This document shows, in pieces, positions 18,861 to 27,482 of a DNA stretch of 41,600 nt. How positions within the stretch are numbered: position 1 is the stretch's first letter; each line of letters opens with the position of its first letter. The notes beneath the pieces were generated by a model. That model was not told where the DNA came from, ran no database searches, and was given only the letters and a program-made list of their open reading frames with translations. The stretch lies in contig CAIWCL010000181.1 in NCBI GenBank assembly GCA_903911205.1, forward strand, positions 1 to 41,600. The letters run 5' to 3'. This stretch comes from an uncultured bacterium (GTDB lineage Bacteria; Planctomycetota; Phycisphaerae; Phycisphaerales; SM1A02). The position numbers and the translations under genes are program-made.

Positions 18861-20456
18861 TCAATTGGTGCGCCGGCGCGCGAACTTGCTGACGATCCTT
18901 CTTCCGTGAACGAGGAAGTCTGATCGTACGCCTGTGTCCGTAAACACGTTCGCCAGAATGGCCGCAAGAAGGACGAGCGGTCCGGCGACAAGGAGTGTCG
19001 CCAGTGGACCCCAGGACCCAGGCAGTGCATCACCAAGGAATGGCCCAAGTATCAGCAATGCAGCCATAAATGGAAGTGTCACCAGCCAGGGACGTGCGAT
19101 CTGGATCATGACGGATCCCAATCCGAGATCGGCGCGCCGTCCGCAGAGATACATCCCAACCACCGAAGAAACGCCCCAGCCCGCTCCACTCGCAACAGCA
19201 ATCGCGGTTGCGTGCCCCGCGGCAGAGCTCGCGGGAATACCGATCGCGAGCATCGCGTGAGGAATGGTCTCGTCAAAGTACCGAGCGAAAATGGCGAACA
19301 AGCCCGCGGAAAAGAGAAGTTGTCCGAACTGCCAAAAGAGAGCGGTACGGAACCTTCCCTGTGCCTTCAGCATGGTGAACGAAAGCGTCACGACAAAGAC
19401 GGACGCCTGTGCAATCGAGAGTGCGAAGAAGACACCGATGGAGCTCTTCCACTCCGGTTCAAACAGCAGCTGAAAGAGTGGCTCGGCGAGTGCCGCTTGG
19501 ACGAGGGAGATCGGAATGATGACTGCCGCGGCCATCCGAAGCACACGGAGGAAAGCCTCGACTTGACGCTCTGCATCATGGGACAGATGCGAAAATATCG
19601 GCTGCAAAACCGAGACAAACTGCGAATTCACCAGTGCATTCGCCTGCACCGCGAGTTGAAACGCCAGCGCGAAATAGCCTTGCTCGACTTGCGTGGCAAA
19701 GGCCCAAAGAATCAGTGGTTCCAGCGTGCCGACAACATTGTGCGCATACTGCCCAATTCCCGCGAGTCCAGACCGATGAACAATGTCTGCGGTCACTCCC
19801 GGAACGATGCGGTGATCAATGCGCGCGCGACAGATTCGCTGGAAGAGCACCGCTCGAATAGCCAACGCGCCAATCGGTGGGAGAACGATTGCGATCGGAC
19901 CCGCACCTCCCCACGCAAGCAGCACTGTTCCACAGGTCCCTAGGAAAGTTGCCAGACCATCAATGAGAGCGATGCGACGGTACTCAAGGTCGAGACGCAT
20001 GCGCGCGCTTGGCAACACCAAGAACGCGTCCGCAAGTGGACGAAGCGCAACAAAGAGAAGGACAAAGGCGATTCCCGCGGTTCCACTGAACCACTCGATT
20101 GGATAGGCGATCGCAACAAGCAGTAGAAAGAGACCGCCCCCTGCGAAGTATGCGAGTCTTCTCGCGGCACCAGACAAGTCGTGAAAGCGGCGTGGCTCCG
20201 AAAGCAGAACATCGCCAAACACCGTCGGCGAGACGAAGAAAACAAACGCTCCGACGGTCACTGCAACGTTGGCAAGCCCAACCTCTGCTGGCGACAAGAG
20301 CCGCGCAACGATCCACATGGCGAACAAGGTGATGACCTTGTTGCCGATGGTTTGTGTGGTTGTGAAAATCGAACCCGAGAGCGCTGGCTTCGCGAAACCG
20401 CTTTGGCCCACCGTTGGGCTTGAGTCTGTTCCAAGCGCATCTTCAGTCGGGGTCAT
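18861..20456 (-). CDS. Polysaccharide flippase (Wzx/oligosaccharide flippase family)
   Basis: ~12 hydrophobic segments; TQTIGNKVITLFAMWIVARLLSPAEVGLANVA typical of the N-terminus. Confidence 0.85.
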   Translation of the reverse strand: MTPTEDALGTDSSPTVGQSGFAKPALSGSIFTTTQTIGNKVITLFAMWIVARLLSPAEVGLANVAVTVGAFVFFVSPTVFGDVLLSEPRRFHDLSGAARRLAYFAGGGLFLLLVAIAYPIEWFSGTAGIAFVLLFVALRPLADAFLVLPSARMRLDLEYRRIALIDGLATFLGTCGTVLLAWGGAGPIAIVLPPIGALAIRAVLFQRICRARIDHRIVPGVTADIVHRSGLAGIGQYAHNVVGTLEPLILWAFATQVEQGYFALAFQLAVQANALVNSQFVSVLQPIFSHLSHDAERQVEAFLRVLRMAAAVIIPISLVQAALAEPLFQLLFEPEWKSSIGVFFALSIAQASVFVVTLSFTMLKAQGRFRTALFWQFGQLLFSAGLFAIFARYFDETIPHAMLAIGIPASSAAGHATAIAVASGAGWGVSSVVGMYLCGRRADLGLGSVMIQIARPWLVTLPFMAALLILGPFLGDALPGSWGPLATLLVAGPLVLLAAILANVFTDTGVRSDFLVHGRRIVSKFARRRTN

Positions 20457-20460
20457 CGAT

Positions 20461-21819
20461 TCAGGCGCGGGTCAGCCGCGGTCCCATCTCGCGCTCAAAC
20501 GTGCGCATGGCGTCTCGAGTATCGACGCAGAGTTTCGCGTTGCGCGCGATCACTCCGTAGTCCATCTTCGAGTGTGCCGTCGAAATGAGCACGCAGTCAT
20601 AGCTTGCGATGGTCTTCTCGTCGTACGCAACAGACGTCATCTTGAGGTCGTGCTTGCGGCCCGCCCACGTTGCTGGCACGAGGGGATCGTAGTAATCAAC
20701 CTGCGCGCCGCGCGCTTTACAAAGCTCGATGAGTTCGAACGAGGGGCTCTCGCGCACGTCGTCGATGTCGGCCTTGTACGCAAGACCGACCACGAGAATG
20801 CGCGAGCCCTTCATCGGCTTGCCTTGATTGTTGAGCGCCTCGGCAGTGCGGTCGACAACGTAGTGCGGCATCGATGTGTTGATCTCGCCGGCGAGCTCAA
20901 TGAAACGCGTCGAATGTCCGTACTCGCGTGCCTTCCATGTGAGATAGAAGGGATCAATCGGAATGCAGTGTCCACCGAGACCCGGGCCTGGATAGAACGG
21001 CATAAATCCGAATGGCTTCGTTCCCGCGGCGCGCACGACATCCCAGACATCGATGCCCATCGCGTCGAGAACAACCTTCATTTCATTCACGAGTGCGATG
21101 TTCACCGCGCGGAAGATGTTCTCAAGCAACTTCGCACTTTCCGCGATTTCCGCGGTCTTCACCGGAACCACTGTCGTCACGCCCTTGCGATAGACCGCGG
21201 CAGCCAGTTCTGTCGATGCGTCATCAAGACCGCCGACAAGCTTCGGAATCGTGCTTGTGGAGTGAGACTTTCGACCTGGATCTTCGCGTTCCGGGCTAAA
21301 CGCACCGAAAATCTCTCGGCCAATCTCAAGACTCTTCGCACGATCGCCAGCCGCAGCCATGATTGCCGGCATCATGTCGTCGCGCGTTGTGCGCGGATAG
21401 GTTGTCGATTCCAGGATGACGAGCTGGCCAGCGCGCAGCGTTTTGCCGATCGCTTCTGCGGTCTGCAGGATGTACGAAATGTCTGGTTCCCAGTGCTTAC
21501 CGAGTGGAGTCGGCACGCAGATGATGATGACATCCGCCTCGCCAAGACGTCCAAAGTCTGTCGTACCTTCAAAGCGCTTGGAATCGCGCAGCGTTGTGAT
21601 CAATTCATCACCAAGGTGAACGAGGTAGTTGCGTCCCGCCTTGATCGCGTCAATCTTCGCTTGATCGATATCGAAGCCAAGGATGGGCAATCCGCCTTGG
21701 TGGAGCGCGTGCGCGAGCGGCAGGCCGACGTAGCCAAGACCAATGACACCGATCTTCGCTTCACAGCGCTCGATACGGGCGAGAAGATTCGACGCGATGC
21801 TGTTCATTGCTACGGACAT
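20461..21819 (-). CDS. UDP-N-acetylglucosamine/UDP-glucose-type 6-dehydrogenase (WbpA/TviB-like nucleotide sugar dehydrogenase)
   Basis: KIGVIGLGYVGLPLAHALHQGG; CVPTPLGKHWEPDISYI; LLENIFRAVNIALVNEM; GPGLGGHCIPIDPFYL. Confidence 0.93.
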   Translation of the reverse strand: MSVAMNSIASNLLARIERCEAKIGVIGLGYVGLPLAHALHQGGLPILGFDIDQAKIDAIKAGRNYLVHLGDELITTLRDSKRFEGTTDFGRLGEADVIIICVPTPLGKHWEPDISYILQTAEAIGKTLRAGQLVILESTTYPRTTRDDMMPAIMAAAGDRAKSLEIGREIFGAFSPEREDPGRKSHSTSTIPKLVGGLDDASTELAAAVYRKGVTTVVPVKTAEIAESAKLLENIFRAVNIALVNEMKVVLDAMGIDVWDVVRAAGTKPFGFMPFYPGPGLGGHCIPIDPFYLTWKAREYGHSTRFIELAGEINTSMPHYVVDRTAEALNNQGKPMKGSRILVVGLAYKADIDDVRESPSFELIELCKARGAQVDYYDPLVPATWAGRKHDLKMTSVAYDEKTIASYDCVLISTAHSKMDYGVIARNAKLCVDTRDAMRTFEREMGPRLTRA

Positions 21820-21941
21820 GTCTATTCCTTGCGGTCAGATGACACAACGCTGAAGGACGTCGTGAGAGTGGCCACTCTATCGGCGCATTGATCGAGAATC
21901 GTCAGCAGGAAATGGGACTCTTTCGCGAACTTTCGGTGTGG

Positions 21942-22424
21942 TCATCCCGTTATCGAGACGCGGGCACGTATCTCGCCGCCATCGGAGGGCGATGGCGACG
22001 CGGTCGGCAATTCCTGCATGGTCGACGCCGAGCGATTTTCCTTCGCAAGTTCGCCGATGCACATGCTCCACGTCTCGCGCTCAAAGCGGAGGAGCGAGAG
22101 TGCTTCGTCGACCTTGGACGGATCGCGTCCGGAGCTTGCCTCAACAAGAAGGCGGTACAGATAGGTGTACAGCGAACTCAGGCGTTGGCAAAGTTCTGGC
22201 GCCTGATCTGGACGGAGCGCATTGATGAGCTCCATCAAAATTGCCTGCGTCTTCGTTGTCCCGTCAAAGCTGAGTTCGAAGTCGCGCGTTTCGTAGCCCC
22301 GCTTCGTTTGCTCAGCGAAGCGGATGGCGCCGTCGAGAAGCATGAGCCGGAGCTCCGCGGGGCTCGCGGTCATCACTTTCGTGCGGAGGTACGCTTGGGG
22401 TCCGGAAGAGGTTTGCATAGCCAT
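21942..22424 (-). CDS. fliS: Flagellar export chaperone FliS
   Basis: PQAYLRTKVMTASPAELRLMLLDGAIRFAEQTKRGYE ... LSSLYTYLYRLLVEAS. Start at internal Met. Confidence 0.88.
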   Translation of the reverse strand: MAMQTSSGPQAYLRTKVMTASPAELRLMLLDGAIRFAEQTKRGYETRDFELSFDGTTKTQAILMELINALRPDQAPELCQRLSSLYTYLYRLLVEASSGRDPSKVDEALSLLRFERETWSMCIGELAKENRSASTMQELPTASPSPSDGGEIRARVSITG

Positions 22425-22530
22425 CGGCTCTCTGATCGGCGGTTCTGATCGACAACTTTCGTCACTTGACCGAGGCGCGCGGTGATCTTGAGGTTGATCC
22501 ACAGGTCACAAGCAATGCGACGCCATTCGA

Positions 22531-25500
22531 CTATCCCATCATCGCGACGTTCGCCGACAGTGCGCCGAGCGACGACTGCTGCGTCTGCAACTTGGCGAGC
22601 GCGGACTCCATCGCGGCAAACTGCGCGACGTAGCGCGCACGCTTCGAGTCGAGCCGAGCGTCATATCGCTCAAGACGTTCCTTCAAACCATCGAGTTGTT
22701 CTTGCATGCCACGATCAGCAACCGTGGTCACGCCGTCCACCGAGTTGGTCAGCTTCTTCAGTAATTGATCGAACAGATCGCCAAAGCCGAGTTTGGAATA
22801 GGACGTCGTTGTCTGCTCGACGGTGACGCCTGCGACAGGTGAGTTCGACGATGTCGACTGAATCTCGAACGCCGTGAAGAGTTCTTCGACCGCGCCAGGA
22901 TCTATGTCATACGCAGCGCGGAACTTCGCCTCGTCAAACTGCAACTGCCCTTCTTTACCGAAGCGGATTCCAACCTGCGAGAGATAGCGGTAACGACCCT
23001 CAACACCCTTCGCTGGACCCTGCGCAGTCTGAATGATCTGCTGACGGACGCGCGCAACAACCGGGTTGCCGAGGAGTGGGCCCTTCTTCTTTGTTTCGTC
23101 GTCGTACTTGTCGTAGTCGCCGATACGTCCAAGTGCATCATTGATGGTCGTGACGAGTTGCTTGACGCCATCCACCATGCCGGTCACATTGCGTGCGACA
23201 TCGACATTGACTGTGGCTCCAGCCTTCTTCGCATCGATCTCAAGTCCCGACACAACGTCTTTGAATGAGTTCGTCGAACTTGTGTAAAGAAACGCAGTCG
23301 CAGGATCGCCTGTTCCAAGAAAGAGCGACGCATCAAGACCTTCGCTCGTACGAACCATGCCGAGATCGACGGAACCCGTGTCCATCAAGAGTTGACCACG
23401 AGATCCCCCGACCGTCGAACTCACACTGAGTCGGAAGGGCTGGGTTCCAGTACCTGCGTTCACGATCGATGCGGCAAGCGGGATCTTCGCTTCATTCAAT
23501 TTGCGAACAACATCCGCAAGCGTGTCGGTCGTTTCAAGATCAACCGTCTTCTCGAGTGAGCCCACCAAATTCGCGCCCGCAGATGCTGCTTGACCAGCGA
23601 GGCCAAGTCCTTTCGATACCGCGCCGCTCACATCTGCGACTTTGATGGCGGTGGATGGTGTTCCTGTGTTGGTATCGACGAGTTCAATCCCGTCGCCGGT
23701 CGCGTTCAAACGAGCCTCGACGAAGAGTCCGCGCGAATTGATTTCACTCAAGACGTCGTAGACTGTTGTCGCGCTGGCATCGATATCAACCACGGCACTT
23801 TCGCCGCTGGAATCGGTGATTCGAAACGTACCTGTTCCAACGCCCTTTCCAAATGCGAGCGAAGAGAGCTTTGTGCCGAGCGCAAAGTGTTGACGATCGA
23901 GATCGCCGCCGCGAACCACATCGCCCGCCACACTTGCAGAGAGGCCCAACACCGACGCGGCTGCGCCTGTGACACTCATCGTGCCGTTGCCGTCGCCAAT
24001 GTCACGAGCCATGAGGCCACGGCCGCTGTCGGACACCTCAAGGCGGACATCAACACCATTGTCCTTCGCTAACGCGTTGATCGCGTGAACGAGTCCCGCC
24101 ACCGTGTCGTGGGCTGCGAAGTCCGTAAAGTCGAAGGTGTTGCCGTTGCGATCCGTGAGCGTCAACGGTCCCGGCGATCCGATACCACTTCCTCCGTACA
24201 AGCGCGTGAGGCGCACGGTTCCCACCGCAGCTGCAATGCGCGTACTCGTGACGGAGCCCGTTCCTGACAAACCGAACAATCCGAGATCTCGAGCGGTACG
24301 TTCCCCCACCGCTGTACCGAACGATGAACCGTCTGTTGTGCCGGCGAGGACCTCAACCGTCGATCCGCCCGCGACAGAGAGTGTGAGGCTGGTTCCACTC
24401 GACGCGATCGATGCCGTGACTGCACCTGACGTCTGGTCCGCGATGCGCGCAATCACATCTTCAACTGTGGATGCACGTGGAGTCGCCACCTTGTTGCGAA
24501 CGACGCCTCCAGTAAGCGTCGTTGGACCCGTATCAATCGCGCCCGTGAAGATGCCAAGATCCTTCGCTGCGCGATCAAGATTGGGTCCTGAACCTAAGAC
24601 CTTCACGGGGCCAGAACCACCCGTGTTGTCGGTGACGACAAAGCCCTTGCCGTCGCCGCGCAGTGAAACAACGACTTGTCCCGCACCGAGATCGCTCTCA
24701 AGTTCGGAGTTGATGCGTGTGAGCATCTCCCCCACGGTCTTCACCGCTTCGTCCTGTACTTCGCCATCAACAACGACCGCGCCGAGATTGATCCCAACTG
24801 TGACGCCCGTGGATGTCACGATCTTGAAATCATCCGCATCAGTCGTATTGATCTTGACGCCAAGCCCGTTATTGAGATCGGCGAGCTTTGTTGTGTTCGT
24901 GATCGGTTGGTCTTCGCGACCGAGCGAGATGTCGTAGGTCGTTCCGTCGACTTTGATACGGAAGTCAACGACTCCGTCGCGTACGAAGACGCCTGTGCCA
25001 TCATTCAGTGAGGCCAGCGCAGTGGAGGGACCGATTTGGTTGAGCTGTGTGCCGCTGACTTGCTGAGAAACGTGTGTGCCACGAATACCAAGCTGTGCAG
25101 CGATCAATCCACTGCCAACATCTGCGATCACGAGTGCGCCAGTACCACCGGACGCATCGTTGATCACGAGTCGCTCATTCTCGATGTACGCGTCAAGCTC
25201 TGTATTGCTTGCAGCGTTGATGCGATCTATGACATCTTTCAATGTCACCGCCGTCGAGAGATCAATCGTGTCTTCGCGGCCGAGCCCATCTTTGATCGTG
25301 ATCTTGCCACGCGCGACGCCCTCGCCACCTCGAAGATCAGAAAGCGCTAGGTCGCGCTCCAAACCGGCATCACCCCACTCGAAACTCAGGTTGTCGAGTC
25401 CAAGTGGCGTCGCATCTTTCGTCGCGAATCCTCGCGAGAGAATTTGGCTTGTCGAGACGAGCCGTCCAACCGTGAATTGGTAACTTCCGGGCGGCGTGTC

Positions 25501-25770
25501 TTTTGACGCACGAGCCGCGAGCGATGTCTCATCCGCGCTTGTCGCGGTCATCGCGGTGAAGACGTTTCCAATACGAAGGTTCGACGAGGCGTTCCTCAGG
25601 TTCAACAGACGTGCGTTGACATCGAGCAGCGCGGTCTTTGCCGTCTGCAGCACGCTGTAGCGCTGTTGGATCGGGAGTTTTCCACGTGACTCCAGTGCCA
25701 ACAACTGCTCGATGATCTGCGTCGAGTTGATGCCACTGACGAGTCCAATGCCTGTCGAGATCCCAGACAT
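22531..25770 (-). CDS. fliD: Flagellar filament cap protein FliD, unusually long (1079 aa)
   Basis: N-terminus GIGLVSGINSTQIIEQLLALESRGKLPIQQRYSVLQTAKTALLDVNARL; C-terminus LKKLTNSVDGVTTVADRGMQEQLDGLKERLERYDARLDSKRARYVAQFAAMESALAKLQTQQSSLGAL. Confidence 0.92.
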   Translation of the reverse strand: MSGISTGIGLVSGINSTQIIEQLLALESRGKLPIQQRYSVLQTAKTALLDVNARLLNLRNASSNLRIGNVFTAMTATSADETSLAARASKDTPPGSYQFTVGRLVSTSQILSRGFATKDATPLGLDNLSFEWGDAGLERDLALSDLRGGEGVARGKITIKDGLGREDTIDLSTAVTLKDVIDRINAASNTELDAYIENERLVINDASGGTGALVIADVGSGLIAAQLGIRGTHVSQQVSGTQLNQIGPSTALASLNDGTGVFVRDGVVDFRIKVDGTTYDISLGREDQPITNTTKLADLNNGLGVKINTTDADDFKIVTSTGVTVGINLGAVVVDGEVQDEAVKTVGEMLTRINSELESDLGAGQVVVSLRGDGKGFVVTDNTGGSGPVKVLGSGPNLDRAAKDLGIFTGAIDTGPTTLTGGVVRNKVATPRASTVEDVIARIADQTSGAVTASIASSGTSLTLSVAGGSTVEVLAGTTDGSSFGTAVGERTARDLGLFGLSGTGSVTSTRIAAAVGTVRLTRLYGGSGIGSPGPLTLTDRNGNTFDFTDFAAHDTVAGLVHAINALAKDNGVDVRLEVSDSGRGLMARDIGDGNGTMSVTGAAASVLGLSASVAGDVVRGGDLDRQHFALGTKLSSLAFGKGVGTGTFRITDSSGESAVVDIDASATTVYDVLSEINSRGLFVEARLNATGDGIELVDTNTGTPSTAIKVADVSGAVSKGLGLAGQAASAGANLVGSLEKTVDLETTDTLADVVRKLNEAKIPLAASIVNAGTGTQPFRLSVSSTVGGSRGQLLMDTGSVDLGMVRTSEGLDASLFLGTGDPATAFLYTSSTNSFKDVVSGLEIDAKKAGATVNVDVARNVTGMVDGVKQLVTTINDALGRIGDYDKYDDETKKKGPLLGNPVVARVRQQIIQTAQGPAKGVEGRYRYLSQVGIRFGKEGQLQFDEAKFRAAYDIDPGAVEELFTAFEIQSTSSNSPVAGVTVEQTTTSYSKLGFGDLFDQLLKKLTNSVDGVTTVADRGMQEQLDGLKERLERYDARLDSKRARYVAQFAAMESALAKLQTQQSSLGALSANVAMMG

Positions 25771-25838
25771 GCGCGAAAACCGCCTTTCAGGCGTTCCGGG
25801 GCAAGGGTCGTGCCATCATTCGGAGCGCGATTTCTGCC

Positions 25839-26048
25839 TCACGCTGCCTCGTTCATCGGCTCAAAGCCGTCGCGACCTTGCTCGTTCTCGCTCATCTCTC
25901 GCCCGCGCCACCGGGGAAGAAGTCGGTTCGTCCGCCGAAGTTCAAACACATCGCTCGCCCAACAGACAAGAACGCGCTGGTACATGCTCTGCGCTTGTTC
26001 GACTTGTCGCTGCATTCGGACGGCGGTGAAGTTGATCGGTGCGGCCAT
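25839..26048 (-). CDS. Small hypothetical protein (69 aa) between parB and fliD
   Basis: MAAPINFTAVRMQRQVEQAQSMYQRVL...; minus-strand AAGGA 8-9 nt upstream of the ATG. Confidence 0.45.
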   Translation of the reverse strand: MAAPINFTAVRMQRQVEQAQSMYQRVLVCWASDVFELRRTNRLLPRWRGREMSENEQGRDGFEPMNEAA

Positions 26049-26070
26049 AGGGACGTCCTTGTGTGAGATC

Positions 26071-26089
26071 GCGTGACACTGCGTCACGC
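26071..26089. other. Inverted repeat gcgtgac-actgc-gtcacgc
   Basis: Perfect 7-bp arms, 5-nt loop. Confidence 0.7.
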
Positions 26090-26114
26090 CAAGACCCCTT
26101 CCTTGGGGTCTTGG
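26089..26114 (-). terminator. Strong hairpin downstream of parB (ccaagacccc-ttcctt-ggggtcttgg)
   Basis: Perfect 10-bp stem, 6-nt loop; no clear U-tract, so terminator function is uncertain. Confidence 0.5.
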
Positions 26115-26194
26115 GACATCGGCGGTGTGGTGGACCTACTCAAGCAGGACTGAGAAAATCCACTCCAATCGCGATTGGTCGCTTTGACGTATTG

Positions 26195-27286
26195 TTATCG
26201 GCCGCCAAAACCGATCTTTTGCATCAGCCCGTCGAACTGATCGAGCGTGTAGAAGTCCAGGACGAGTCGTCCTGACCCTTTCTTGCGCCCCAGTTGGAGG
26301 CTGACGCGTGTTCCAAGGTAGTCTGCGAGCTGTTTTTCGAGATCCGCGACATTGGCATCTCGGGCAGTCGGTTCCTTGGATGTGCCCTGAGAGGTTTCCC
26401 CTCCAACAGATGGACGCTTGTGACCGGACTGGACCTGCCGTTCCAGCTCTCGCACTGACCAATCGTTGGCGAGCACTTTGGCCGCGAGCTCTGCGCGACG
26501 GGCGATATCAGTCACTCCGAGCAAGGCTTTCGCGTGACCCTGGGTGATTTTCCCAGCTCGAACGAGATCCGAAGTCGAACGATCAAGATCGGCGAGACGC
26601 AGCAAATTCGTGACGGACGCCCGATCCAATCCGACACGATCAGCAATCTCCTGATGTGTCAGGTTGAAGTCACTGGACAGCCGCTTCAGCGCAACGGCAC
26701 GCTCCATGGGATTCAGATCTTCACGCTGAATGTTCTCAATAAGGGCGAGTTCAGCAGCGGTTTGGTCGTCGATGTCCTTGACCACCGCAGGGATTTTGGA
26801 CATCCCAAGCAGCTTCGCAGCACGCCAGCGACGCTCTCCCGCGATGAGTTCATAGCCCCTGTCAGTGCTGCGAACCACTATGGGCTGCATAAGCCCAGCC
26901 TGCTTGATGGAGGCAGCGAGTGACTGAAGGGCTTCTTCAGAGAAGTCCGTTCTAGGTTGGCGACGGTTTGGATAGACCTGTTCCACGTGGATGTCACGGA
27001 CGAACGAGCTCTCTGGCGGCGAAGAGGCGATTCCATCTGTCCCCTCCTCGGTCGTTTCTGCCATGGAACCACTGGTGGAGGCGGCTGAAATCGACGACGG
27101 AGACTTGGGGATTGCCTGCGATGGTGCACTGGTTCCAACGGCCGGAACAGGGGTACGAGCGGCAGGAAGCCCAGGGCTCACCGCCGGCCCAGGGACCTGG
27201 ATCTGCACCGGCGACCCCAGGAGGGCACTTAAGCCACGGCCAAGTTTGCGAACAGGACTCTTCCCACTTTGATCTGTTTGGCTCAT
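26195..27286 (-). CDS. parB: Chromosome partitioning protein ParB
   Basis: KLGRGLSALLG; VYPNRRQPRTDFSEEALQSLAASIKQAGLMQPIVVR; YELIAGERRWRAAKLLGM; ALIENIQREDLNPMERAVAL; GKITQGHAKALLGV. Confidence 0.96.
   Translation of the reverse strand: MSQTDQSGKSPVRKLGRGLSALLGSPVQIQVPGPAVSPGLPAARTPVPAVGTSAPSQAIPKSPSSISAASTSGSMAETTEEGTDGIASSPPESSFVRDIHVEQVYPNRRQPRTDFSEEALQSLAASIKQAGLMQPIVVRSTDRGYELIAGERRWRAAKLLGMSKIPAVVKDIDDQTAAELALIENIQREDLNPMERAVALKRLSSDFNLTHQEIADRVGLDRASVTNLLRLADLDRSTSDLVRAGKITQGHAKALLGVTDIARRAELAAKVLANDWSVRELERQVQSGHKRPSVGGETSQGTSKEPTARDANVADLEKQLADYLGTRVSLQLGRKKGSGRLVLDFYTLDQFDGLMQKIGFGGR
26979..26994. promoter_or_regulatory. parS: parS-like partial site inside parB (TGTTCCACGTGGATGT)
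   Basis: 13/16 identical to TGTTCCACGTGGAACA; the three mismatches are at the right end. Confidence 0.45.
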
Positions 27287-27306
27287 ATCAGCGCCTCGCT
27301 TTGAGA

Positions 27307-27322
27307 TGTTCCACGTGGAACA
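27307..27322. promoter_or_regulatory. parS: parS site (TGTTCCACGTGGAACA)
   Basis: Perfect 16-bp palindrome, two symmetric differences from the canonical TGTTTCACGTGAAACA, 20 bp upstream of the parB start. Confidence 0.88.
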
Positions 27323-27400
27323 GTCGGTGTTATCCCGAGGACCCACACGACTGTCAACTCTTTCGGCTGGTGAATCTCAAGACATGGTTCCACGAGTCAG

Positions 27401-27445
27401 TGTTCCACGAGGAAGGGTTCCACGAGGAAGGTTCCACGTGGAACG
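27401..27445. promoter_or_regulatory. parS: parS-like cluster: two degenerate sites plus one 14-bp perfect palindrome (GTTCCACGTGGAAC, 27431-27444)
   Basis: TGTTCCACGAGGAAGG, GGTTCCACGAGGAAGG, GGTTCCACGTGGAACG read in order; a further TTCCACGAG half-like site lies at ~27388-27396. Confidence 0.75.
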
Positions 27446-27482
27446 TTGTTCTCGGACTTTTGCGAGGTGGTAGGGTGTCCAC

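Noticed and set aside
20269-21891. 540-aa plus-strand ORF
   Set aside because: Antisense to the nucleotide-sugar dehydrogenase, whose motifs are unmistakable; long shadow ORFs are expected in GC-rich DNA.
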